From the NCBI GenBank assembly GCA_963682055.1, contig OY821746.1, positions 19,767,992 through 19,831,991 on the forward strand: 64,000 bases of DNA. The letters are read 5' to 3'. This document shows, piece after piece, positions 1 through 9,917 of the stretch. Below the pieces are notes generated by a model that saw only the letters and a list, made by a program, of their open reading frames with translations, ran no database searches and was not told the DNA's origin. Position 1 is the first letter of the stretch, and each line of letters starts with the position of its first letter. The DNA is from Primula veris. Its lineage: Eukaryota; Streptophyta; Magnoliopsida; Ericales; Primulaceae. The position numbers and the translations under genes were made by a program.

Positions 1-2060
1 CGGACCGACCTGATACTCCCGTCCAGGCCGGGGAGGGTGCTAAGCACCAAAGAGAACAAGGCCACAGTGGCCTCTAAGCTTCGAGGCCTGGGTGAGCCCA
101 ATACTGAGTCCTTGGAGGTGGCTCTGAACTGGTGGGGTCCCAACGGGACCGATGCTGGGGCGCGCGATGCAGAGCGTCTCCTAACTTGTGGTTCCCCAAC
201 AACCTGCAAGGGGAACGAATTCATTTGGCCCCACAGGACCTTCTGTCATGTGGGGTACTCCCAAGAGAGATGGGAGAAAGAGAATGGGTTGGAGTCCACC
301 CTCCCTCCTAAAGCGGCTGAAACCGAGGCCGTGACAGGGCCCGTGGCGAAGAAGGTGGCGGCGAAGCCCAAGGCAAAGTCGAGCAGCAGCAGGTCGAGGA
401 AGGTTATGACTGTGACGTCTTTTGCTCCTCCCTCTGCCGGGGTAAAATGGGAGGTACGTCCGGATGGGACCATCCTCAATTATAGGGAGGGGCCGGACGG
501 CACCCGGTGCTATATAGACCAACATGGGAACCCTTTGAAGGAGATCGTTCCCCTTAGCTCCAGAGAGCCCGTTGTGAGGAGTCCCTCTCACCTCGAAGAT
601 AGCCTCGTGGGCGAAGAGCTTACAGGGCCGAGCTTGGGTACCTCGCGGACCAGAGTAAGTCTAAGTCATTCCATGTTCTTTACATCATTTGACACTTAGC
701 TAGATTTTGTTGATTTTTCTAACTCTCTTTTTTTTTTTTTTTTTTTTTTTTTTCTTTTTGTTTGGCCTGTACAGGTGGTTCGTTCTGACGAGGAGGAGGA
801 AGCAGATGAAGAAGATGCTGCCGCGGCTGGGGGTAATGGAGAGGGAGAGGGGGAAGTGGTTGTGGCTGAGGAGGGTATCATAGAGCTTGAGGCCATCGAG
901 ACAGAGAAGGTGGTCGGAGAGGAGGTGGTCATAGAGCCCGAGACCACAGAAAAGGAGGTCGTCGACGCAAGGGACGATGAAGTGGTTGTCATGCCTCAGT
1001 CTGGCGCCGATATTGCTGCTGACTTGGCTGCTCAGACCAGGCTTGATCGGGCGGCCCGCAAGGCCCGGCTTGGGAAAAGAAAGGTGGAGGGGACGAAGCC
1101 CCTCCGTGATGGGAAGAAAGCCAAGGCTGGAGGGGGCAGCTTGCCTGAGGTTGTGGTGACGGAGAGGCCGAGAGTGACGTTGGGCCCAACTCAAAGCGCG
1201 AGCTCCTCTGCCGCCTCTGCCATCTCACCGACCCATAGGATGCCAGTGCAAACACCCGAGGAGGTGAAGGCGGCGACGGGGGTAAAGAGCATAATGGAGG
1301 CTCACCCGTCCGCCGGGCTACTAGCTTTGGCTGCGCTCCAGCAGCAAAGCGTCGAGGCTGACCATCGGGGTCGTGACCTCGCATCCTCCATGACATCGGC
1401 CATGGCCATGATTCCCCAGGTTCGTAACCCTCTATTTTTTTTTTTATGCTGTATGCTTTCGTATTGTTTCTTCCAAATATTTTGCTAAGTGTTTTGCCTT
1501 TTCCCTCGTAGGCCTACTTAATGATGAATCAATATGTTTATCACGAAGGCCAGCTGGTGAGATCATGGGCTGGTAAGGCCGAGGCTAACGCGAAGCTCAT
1601 GGAGGAGGCCCAGAAAAGGTCGGAGGAGGCCCAAAAAAGGGCGGAGGAGGCCGAGAGCAGGGCGGAGAAAGCCGAAGGCCTCAATGCCACGGTCGAGGCG
1701 AAAAGGGTCGAAGCTGTGAAGGCCAAGATGGGGGCTGAGGAGCGAGCTCAAGCAGCGGAGGCGGCTCTGAAAGAGGCCGAAGTAAAGACGGCTGATAAGC
1801 TGAAGGCTGCGGTTCAAGCTGCTCAAGCCGAACTAAACGCAGCCTGGGTCGAAAAGACACAGAAGGAATTCAATTCCTTCTATGTCGAAGGGTGGACCGA
1901 GGCGGCTGCCTTTCTGAGGGCGGGACCGGACCATCCGGTATGGAGCATGGACAACATCGTCGTTCCGGTCCCCTCGGCTCCTATCCCAGAGGTGGTTCCC
2001 CTCACTCCTCGAGCTCTCTCCGACGAAGAGGATGAGGGAGATGGCGACGGGGATATCTAG
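1..2060 (+). CDS. Spliced antisense accessory gene of the left Tat element (coiled-coil, 5' partial)
   Basis: Three exons join in one frame: 1-654, 775-1419, 1512-2060. Donor AGA|GTAAGT at 655 pairs with acceptor TGTACAG ending at 774; donor CAG|GTTCGT at 1420 pairs with acceptor TCGTAG ending at 1511. Both introns are phase 0, and the frame is still open at position 1, so the start is outside. The N-terminal exon has an L-x-WWGP motif shared with the gene at 46640-48998. The middle exon is very acidic. The last exon is a long alanine/glutamate-rich coiled coil (repeats of EEAQKR) ending in an acidic tail. It is encoded opposite to gag-pol, as known for Tat-lineage extra ORFs. Function unknown. 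No stop or frameshift is seen, unlike pol. The first intron holds a T run of about 23. Confidence 0.8.
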
Positions 2061-2324
2061 GGCAGTTTGTCTTTTTTGATGTAATCCCCTTTTTCTTTTT
2101 CTTTTTTTTGTACTTAGTATGTAATAGCTTTCCAATGAATGAAATGAAAAACAATTTTGGCTCTTCTTCAGACTTGTCTTTATTTATTCTCCTGTTTTTA
2201 TCTCTGTTGTGTGTTTATTCATCATTCATTGTGTACATGCTCCCAAATGAGGGGGCCCTTATGCTTCGGCGTTGGGGCAATCATTTTATATACATCACAA
2301 TTCGAGTTGGCACGTGTAGAAACA
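2061..2324. other. 3' region of antisense gene, no further ORF
   Basis: T-rich sequence with TGTAAT-type and AATGAA motifs (2079-2150), compatible with the poly(A) region of the antisense gene. No gene is seen. Confidence 0.4.
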
Positions 2325-2850
2325 CTTGAAACTTAAATGAACTGAAAAATCCAAGTAAATAGAACCGGGGCGCCGTATAGGCTCGTGTACTGAAACACTT
2401 AGAGAGAATTTAAGTAAATTCAAGTAAATATGAACCGGGGTGCTGCCGTATAGGCTCGTGTTCTGAAACACTAGAGAATTTAAATGAACTGAAAAATTCA
2501 AGTAAATATGAACCGGGGTGCCGTATAGGCTCGTGTTCTGAAACACTAGAGAATTTAAATGAACTGAAAAATTCAAGTAAATATGAACCGGGGTGCCGTA
2601 TAGGCTCGTGTTCTGAAACACTTAGAGAAAAATTTAAATGAACTGAAAAATTCAAGTAAACATGATCCGGGGTGCCGTATAGGCTCGTGTTCTGAAACAC
2701 TTAGAGAAAAATTTAAATGAACTGAAAAATTCAAGTAAATATGAACCGGGGTGCCGTATAGGCTCGTGTTCTGAAACACTTAAGAGAAAAATATAAATGA
2801 ACTGAAAAATTCAGCAGAAAAATTTAAATGAACTGAAAAATTCAGCAGTC
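2325..2850. repeat. Minisatellite of about 75-81 bp, six copies plus partials
   Basis: The core GCCGTATAGGCTCGTG recurs near 2371, 2444, 2519, 2595, 2676 and 2752, separated by GAACTGAAAAATTCAAGTAA-like segments. Two shorter partial units end at about 2850. The repeat lies exactly where the minus-strand pol and plus-strand antisense genes converge. Tandem repeats in the 3' untranslated region are a known habit of Tat/Ogre elements. Confidence 0.9.
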
Positions 2851-2921
2851 TTTATTTATAAAGCCCACAGGCATAAATTTACACCACATTCTTATTTACA
2901 CAAAGTCATAAAGGCCGAGCC

Positions 2922-5900
2922 CTACTGGTAGTACTTCCTTAGGTTGTTGACGTTCCAAGGTCGGTCCACCGGGACATCGTTGGGGAGACGGCCCAACAGG
3001 TAGGCCCCGTTCCCTACTGCACCGAGGATTCGATAGGGCCTTCCCAATTGGGGCCTAGCTTGCCGTCGGACTGTATCCTGGTGTTGTTGTTTACTTTTCG
3101 TAACACGAGGTCTTCGTCTTGGAAACGTCTGGCGTTCACTCTTTTGTTATAAGAACGCCCCAGCTCGTTTTTATATTCGGCGTTACGGATGGCCGCAACC
3201 TCCCTTCTTTCTTCGGCGTAGTCCAACTCGAGCCCCATCATCTTTTCGTTAAGCCCGTTTTCCACGATGTCCGTCCTCAGAGAGGGAAGCCCGATTTCTA
3301 ACGGGATGATGGCCTCCATTCCGTAAGTGAGGCTATAGGGTGTCTGTTGAGTGCCCCGTCTTCTCGTCGTTCGGTAGGCCCATAGGATGTGATACAGTTC
3401 TGCGGCCCATTGTCCTTTGGACTCGTCTAGCCTCTTCTTGATTCCGTCGAGCACGGTCTTATTTGACACCTCGGCTTGTCCGTTGCATTGGGGGTACGAG
3501 GGGGTCGAATAGTAGTTCTTGATGTGATACTTTGCATACATCGCTTTTAATTTGACCCCGGTGAACTGTCCCCCATTGTCAGCGACGATTGAGTAGGGGA
3601 TTCCGAATCTGGTGATCACGTCTCTCCAGAGGAAACGTATCACTTCGGCCTCTGTGATTTTCGCTAAGGCCACGGCCTCCACCCACTTTGAGAAGTAATC
3701 GGTGACCATGAGGAGGAACTTCTTCCCCCTCGGGGCCATGGGGAATGGTCCGACGATATCCATGCCCCACTGCGCAAAGGGCCAGGGCGAGGTCACGCTG
3801 CTCATTTTTTGCGCCGGGGCATGGGGTATGGGTGCGTACTTCTGACACTTCTCGCACCTGAGTACGAAAGCTTTGACGTCCTTCTGCATGAGGGGCCACC
3901 AATATCCGTGGGTCAAGGCTCGGTTGGCCAGCGATCTGCCCCCAGTATGGCTCCCACACGTTCCTTCGTGAATTTCCTCCATGACCCTTATTACCATGTC
4001 GGGGTGGACGCAGAGTAAGTAGGGGCCAGAGAACGATCTTTTATAGAGCTTTTCGTTGGGAGCTATCCAGAATCCCAGTGCCGTTCTTCTTATTTTCTCG
4101 GCCTCTTTCTTGTCATTAGGAAGATCACCGGAGCGATGGTATTCGATTATGGGGTCCATCCAGCTTGGCTCCGGCGGGAGGTCAGTCACCATGTTAATTG
4201 TTGCCTTAGCCTCGATGCTAGGCGAAGGGACATATTCTATGGTGATGACTCTCTCTTTTTTATCACTCATGACCGAGGTTAGGGTCGTTAGTGCATCGGC
4301 GTGGGTGTTCTCGTTTCTGTTGATGTTGACGATTTCTTGACATTCGAAGCTTTGGAGTATTCCGGAAGCGATAGCCACGTAGCTGGCCATTCTGTCGTCC
4401 TTCGTCTGAAATTCACCACTGATCTGGCTGCTGACTAATTGAGAGTCCGTATGCACCAGTATTTTTTTGATTCCGAGGCTTCGGGCCATTTTTAAGCCGG
4501 CGATAACGGCCTCATATTCGGCCTCGTTATTGGTGGCTCTGAAGCCAAGTTGGATTGACTTCTCGATCACATCCCCTTGTGGAGATCGGAGTACGACGCC
4601 GAGGCCGGACCCTTTCTTATTGGCGGCTCCATCCGCGTGCAAGGTCCAGGTCTCGGGGGCACAACCTGTGATGTCGGGGCATTGAGTCGTCCCAGTGCCA
4701 CGAAGTCAGCCAGGGCCTGTCCCTTGACGGACGTTCGCGGCGCATAGCTGATGTCGTAGGCGTTCAAGTGGCAGGCCCACTTCATCATTCGTCGAGAGAG
4801 ATCCCCCTTTTGGAGTATTTCTCGCATAGGCTGGTCAGTATAGACCACAATGCTGTGCGCAGAGAAATAGTGAGCAAGTTTTCGTGAGGCCACGACGAGG
4901 GCTAGGACGAGTTTTTCCAAAGGCATATACCTTGCCTCAGCATCGAGGAGAGTTTTGCTCACGTAATAGATAGGCCTTTGCTCCCTGTCGAGTTCCTTGA
5001 TGAGGACGGCGCTGACGGCTATCTCGGACACTGCCAGGTATAGGGTAAGGACATCGCCTGGGTCCGGCTTGGCTAGAAGGGGCGGACTTCCGAGGTAGTC
5101 CGCCAGCTCGGTGAACGCATGCCGGAATTCATCGGTCCATTCGAATCTCTTCTGAGCTTTTAAGGCCGTAAAGAACGGTTTGCATCGGTCCCCGAACCGG
5201 GCAATAAATCGGTTTAGGGCGGCGGCCATCCCGGCTAGCTTTTGTATGTCCTTTCTTTTCTCAGGTGTTTTCAAATTCTTTAAGGCAGAGATCTGGGACG
5301 GGTTCGCCTCTATGCCGCGGTGGGTCACCATGAACCCTAGGAATTTGCCGGCACCTACCCCAAAGGCACATTTAGAGGTGTTCAGCTTCAGGTCATGCCT
5401 TCGTATCGTTTCGAAGGCCTCTCTCAGGTCGGATAGGTGGTGCTCCTCGTGGGTGATTTTTACCACCATGTCGTCAATATAGACTTCCATGGTTCGGCCT
5501 ATGTTCTTAGCGAATATCTTGGTGACCATCCTCTGATAGGTAGCCCCGGCGTTCTTGAGCCCAAAGGGCATCACTTTGTAGCAGTAATTTCCCCTTGGGT
5601 GATGAAGGCAGTTTTTTCTTGGTCGGCCTCCGACATGGGTATTTGATGATAGCCGGAGCAGGCATCCAGGAAGCTCATTCTGGCGGCCCCGGCCGTAGAG
5701 TCCACTATTTGATCGATTTTGGGCAAGGGGAAAGGATCTTTGGGACAGGCTCGGTTGAGGCTCGTGTAGTCGATGCACACCCTCAGCTTCCCGTTCTTTT
5801 TGGGGACCACTACGGGATTGGCGAGCCATCTGGGGTAATAAATCTCCCTGATGGCCCCGGCCAGAAGAAGCTTCTTTACTTCCTCGTTTATGGCATCGGC

Positions 5901-6788
5901 ATGCTCTGGACTGACACGGCGCCCCTTTTGCATCACTGGCTTGGCATCCGGGTTGACGTTTAATTGGTGGCATGCGAGGTTGGAACTGATGCCTGGCATC
6001 TCGCTTGAACCACATGCAAAATTGTCGAGGTATTGGAGAAGGAGTTCGATGAGGTCGGTGACCTCAGGTTTGGTAAGCTTTGCCCCCACCATAAAAAAGT
6101 GGTCCTCGTCGTACCCCGGGATTTGGATTTTCAGCAGTCCCTCCTCCACCTTGTCTTCGGCCTCAGGCCCCATCTTTTTGTTTAGTTCCCTCAGCAGCTT
6201 AGGGTCCTCTGCCTCGATGTTCATGGCACTTTGGGCCGGCACCATCTTTTTGCCGGAATACACGGCCATGGCACAGCTGCGTGAGACTTTCTGATTTCCT
6301 AAGATGGTTTCCACACCAGAATCAGTTGGGTACTTAACCTTTTGGTGCAAGGTGGAGGAGACTCCATCTATTCCATGGAGCCACGGGCGCCCCAATATCA
6401 CGTTGTAAACAGAGGGGACATTCACCACCGTGAACTCTACACCCATAACTTTTGTACCCGTTTTCACAAGCAAGGTTATGTTTCCTCTGGGCTGTACCGC
6501 CTCCGAGTTGAATCCGTGCAGGGGAGGGACGTCGGTTTCCAACTGTTCCTCTTTGAGTCCCATCTTTCGAAAGAGGTCTTCAAAGAGTATGTTGACCGAC
6601 GCTCCTTGATCAACGAGGATCCGTCCTACTGCGCAGAGGCCTATCTGGGCCGAGATAACAAGGGCATCAGTGTGGGGCACGTCCACCCCCACCAGGTCGA
6701 AGTCAGTGAAGCTTACATCCGGTTTGGCATCGCGCTTATACTTTTTCCGGGTGCTGGAGCTTTCTGCGAGGCAGACGCGCTGCTTCAT
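2922..6788 (-). pseudogene. pol: Tat pol polyprotein: protease, RT, RNase H, archaeal-type RNase H, integrase (frameshifted)
   Basis: Three open blocks. 5571-6788 holds the protease (active-site motif VDQGASVNILF) and the front of RT (CIDYTSLNRACPKD). From about 5590 down to 4567 come the rest of RT with catalytic YIDDMVV and the first RNase H (YTDQP). 3014-4642 holds a second RNase H (HADGAANKKGSG, NNEAEYEA, HTDSQLV, HADAL), then integrase with an HHCC zinc finger (CEKCQKY) and the catalytic core (GMDIVGPFP, DNGGQF, GQAEVSNKT). Single-base losses are inferred near 5590 and 3040, and a 1-base indel of undetermined direction in a C5 run near 4658. In the corrected frame the protein would end at a TAG at 2922-2924. 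The pol ATG overlaps the gag stop codon as ATGA at 6785-6788. Most catalytic residues are present, but the frameshifts prevent a full polyprotein. Confidence 0.88.
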
Positions 6789-8495
6789 CGCTGCTTCCCG
6801 TGCTGAGGTTTTTCTGCCCCATTCTGGCTAGACCTTTTCGGCCCAGAGTGAATGACATGACAGATCATCACCGGTGGGGGGAGGTCTCGCTGCCTCTCAT
6901 CAACCCCTTCCCTATCTCGATCGGACTCCCTCCATGATTTGACATATTTATCCATCAGGCCATCCCGGACCCATCCCTCAAGCCTGGCCTTCAGACCATG
7001 GCACTCGTTGGTATGATGGCCGCGACCCCTGTGGTATTCACAGATTTTGTCGTTAGGCCCTTGGGCCGGCTCATTCCGTAGAGGGAGAGGCCAAGAGAAG
7101 AAAGGCTCATTCTCAATCTTGCTAAGAAGGTCGACGAGAGGTAGGCGAAAGGTAGTGGAATAGGCAGCGCCCGACCCCGAGGCGACAGGTGTTTGACGCC
7201 CCGGTCGGGGATCCTCTTTTCTTCTTTTAGGGGCCGGTTGCGGATTTCTTCCCGTTCGTGGCCGCTCCATCCTTTCCGCTATGGGCCGGTTTCTTCGAGG
7301 GCTCGTCGTGACGAACCGTTCCCTTGGCTGGTCGATAAGGGCCACAGAACGTGCTGCCCCAGCAGACCTCATGTCCTTCTCTATGTCGATATGCTGTTTT
7401 ATAAGGGACCTGAGTTGAGGGACAGAGTTAGGGGGGGTCGCGATCATCTCGTTTCGGATCCTGCTCCCAACTACCATGTTTTGCCTGAAGGCAGCTATGG
7501 CGGTGGAGTCGGGGCAGTCCGCGCATTCGGCATGCTTCAACCAAAACCGACTATCATAATTCTCGAGGGTCTCTTTAGATTGGACCCTCACTTGATAGAG
7601 TTGCTCCGGTTGGGCAGCTCTCTCTTTCAAGTTCATGAACCGGTGTGCGAAGTCATAAGCTAGGTCGTCCCAACAGTGGATAGAATTGACGGGCAGGGAC
7701 TGGAACCACTTACTAGCGAGCCTTCCCAGGCTGGCGGGAAAGCACCTGCACATTAATTGGTCAAGGTGTGACCAATGGTTCATCTGGTATCGGTAGTGTC
7801 GGAGATGAGCCTCTGGATCAGAGTCCGCGTTGAAGGTTTGGAGGATAGGGGCGATAAAGTTCCGGGGGGGGGGGGGTACTGTATTCAATTTCGTCCGAGA
7901 ACGGGGTGCTGCGGGTCGAGGCCACAATTTTCAACGCTGCCTCACCAGCTGCATCGTGCCGTCCACGTCGGCCACGTCTCCGTGTCCGAGTTGGCTTATC
8001 GGTTCGGGCATGACTAGATTCCGGCCGTGAGTCCCGACTATCATCCTGCCAACGGAGCCGAGAATGTATACTCCGCTCGTTATTGCGGCGAGAATTTGCT
8101 TCTTGGGAATGCTCCGACTCCGCACCCCTAGCCGGCTCCCTGGGAGTCTCTAGGGGGGGTCGTCGGAGGGGTCCCAACCTGGACATCACGCTTTTAACGG
8201 GGACTGGAACCGATTTGTCTTGGCTCGCGCCTTGAGCAGGCTCGAGTTCCGGCTCCATCAGCGAGGCTATTAAGGCTTTCTGGGCCGCAAGAGCGACGAG
8301 CTCTTTTTGGTGGATATCGATCATCATCTCTGTTAGCTCGGCCCGCGATCGGGGTGCGGGAGCTGTTGCGATCAAGGGAGCGGGCTCCCTGGTAGATGCG
8401 GTCCTAGGGGTCTCATCAAAAGAAAGCGTTCTCGGCATCCCAAGAACGTGGGGAGGTCGAGACGATGGGGTGTCAAATCGGTTATTGCCAGACAT
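6785..8495 (-). pseudogene. gag: Tat gag (frameshifted at a C12 run)
   Basis: The N-terminal part reads 8495 to about 7870 in one frame (basic, Arg/Ser-rich, low complexity). The core reads 7927 to 6785 in another, joined across a run of 12 G on the plus strand at 7863-7874. The core has the retrotransposon gag fold signature (HYRYQMNHW, LPVNSIHCWDDLAYDF, YQVRVQSKETLENY). It also has the Tat-type variant zinc knuckle CEYHRGRGHHTNEC near the C-terminus. The role would be nucleocapsid assembly and RNA packaging. The frameshift sits in a homopolymer, so it may be real or a consensus error. Confidence 0.82.
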
Positions 8496-8535
8496 GTTTC
8501 CTTTAAGGACGGGGAGTCGAAGCTAACGCGTTCAG

Positions 8536-8554
8536 TTTCCCACAGACGGCGCCA
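8536..8554 (-). other. Primer binding site of left Tat element
   Basis: Read on the minus strand, the site starts TGGCGCCGTCTGTGGGAAA, two bases inside the LTR end. TGGCGCC-type sites pair with the 3' end of a tRNA ending GGCGCCA, such as plant tRNA-Asp; the primer identity is inferred. Confidence 0.75.
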
Positions 8555-8556
8555 AT

Positions 8557-9315
8557 TGGTGAGCCTGATTTTCTTCCCAAGCTCGGCTTACTCAATTTGC
8601 GTTGGCTCCGATCTTCCGAGATATCCTGAGTGATTACGTCGGCTATGGTGACGAGGTGGCCTTCGTGCCTGCGCAAGAAACAAACAGGGGCCCGGGGTTG
8701 GTACCAGGTTTTCCCTCTCCAACGATCAAGTCAGTATCGGTGTTAACTGAAAGTAGGAATATAATTAAGAGTGAGAGACCGGGCCGGTTACGGGTCGTAG
8801 TATCGGATGGTACAGGCAGTGTTCTGGGGGTCCGGGTTGTTTAAGCTTTATCTCTCCTCTCAGTATTTGTGTCCCCCTCTTAGTGGTATTAGAGGGGGTA
8901 TTTATAGTGTGATCAGAGGTGTATTAGCCATTGGATCACTGTACTGTAAGATGTTGATCCAACGGCGTTAGGTCATTCACGGCTCTGAGAAGGGTACTGT
9001 ACTCTTCCGGGGCCCACAGGGAGGTGACCTGTGATTGGGCCACGTCGATGAAACGCCAGGAGGGTCCCCCAGGAGAGCAGCAACATTAATTGGTGAAGCG
9101 TACTCGATACGCTTCTTTGGGCCGGCCTAGCTTCACCCCGTTTGGTAATGAGCCGGGGTGGTGAGACATCCACTATATAGGGCCCCGGTTTGTTCGTTTC
9201 CGTGGTGATATCGGTCCGGACGAGGGGACATTGACATTCCCTCGCCAGTTCCCACAATAACCAATAAAGATATGCAGTCAAGAACCCCGGTACACTATTT
9301 TGATCCAATCACACA
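8557..9315 (-). repeat. 5' LTR of left Tat element
   Basis: The inner end is fixed by the primer site: the plus strand begins TGGTGAGCC at 8557. The outer end is placed at the CA at 9312-9313 or 9314-9315 (minus strand TGTG...), the last plausible terminus before unique sequence. The partner LTR is outside the window, so length (about 757 bp) and target duplication cannot be confirmed. Confidence 0.6.
8899..8906 (-). promoter_or_regulatory. LTR TATA box (left Tat)
   Basis: Minus-strand TATAAATA followed by CCCCCTCT. It lies about 345 bp upstream of the primer site, a suitable distance for an LTR core promoter driving gag-pol. Confidence 0.55.
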
Positions 9316-9699
9316 AAAAAACTAGTACAGGGTATCTAAACAAATAACGCAGCAAAAATGGATCAAGTCAAAGATACCAGTGGTTGCTAGTTGGTACTTC
9401 ACTACTGCATTTAAAGTTTAGGTCCTTTTGGGTTTTTACATTTTTCATGTAAATGATTTACTTTACATTAGACGATGTATTTTGTTAATGACAATTGAAA
9501 TAGTATGATTTTGGTTAGTGCTTTTTCTATAAAAACATAGTGCTTAGTATTTAACAAGATATATTTATAATTTTTAAGACAGTGGGAACTTAGTTTAATA
9601 AAACCTCTATAATAAACTTCACATTAAGATAAAAATTTATGGTCGTGATCCGTAATACAAAAATAAAAAAATTCCACGTTATCATATATCATATATCAC
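9316..9699. other. AT-rich spacer
   Basis: No ORF, RNA gene or recognisable repeat seen. Confidence 0.5.
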
Positions 9700-9910
9700 T
9701 AAATATAAATCAGATTCTTATATTATTAGTTCACCTTTACAGACCTTATATACACATCCTACAAAGATACAATCCCAACTATTATGGAAACTAAATAAAT
9801 CAATATCTTTTTAAATATATGATTAGTCAATTATAATATTTAACTAATTATAAAATACTCTAATTATAACCAGTCCCTAAGATTATAGGATACAGATTAC
9901 AAAGTCAACA
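9700..9910 (-). repeat. 3' LTR of outer copia
   Basis: Aligns with 22877-23049 along its length; on the minus strand it begins TGTTGAC right after the polypurine tract. It has an extra 8 bp and an extra stretch of about 32 bp near its outer end compared with the partner. The longer gap lies between short AGTC repeats, suggesting a microhomology deletion in the right copy. Confidence 0.75.
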
Positions 9911-9917
9911 CTCCCCC

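Larger units (their letters stand above)
1..9315 (-). mobile_element. Tat-type Ty3/gypsy LTR retrotransposon, 3' end cut by window edge
   Basis: Seen on the minus strand from right to left: 5' LTR, primer binding site, gag, protease, reverse transcriptase, RNase H, a second RNase H with its own catalytic acidic residues, integrase, a tandem-repeat zone, then a spliced gene on the opposite strand. The 3' LTR lies left of position 1. Two RNase H domains plus an antisense extra ORF near the 3' LTR are known marks of the plant Tat/Ogre/Grande lineage. Frameshifts in gag, RT, between the RNase H domains and in the integrase tail make this copy defective. The outer right border (9313-9315) is uncertain because the partner LTR is missing. 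Confidence 0.88.

Noticed and set aside
989..1396. Minus-strand ORF opposite the antisense gene
   Set aside because: A shadow of the GC-rich exon 775-1419; the plus frame fits splice sites and family resemblance.
2295..2779. Minus-strand ORFs over the 75-81 bp minisatellite
   Set aside because: They only translate the tandem repeat (HEPIR and NTSLYG motifs repeated) and have no other support.
9690..9700. Target duplication of the outer copia
   Set aside because: Five bases left of 9700 (ATCAC) do not match those right of 23049 (CTTCT), and the LTR ends are eroded.
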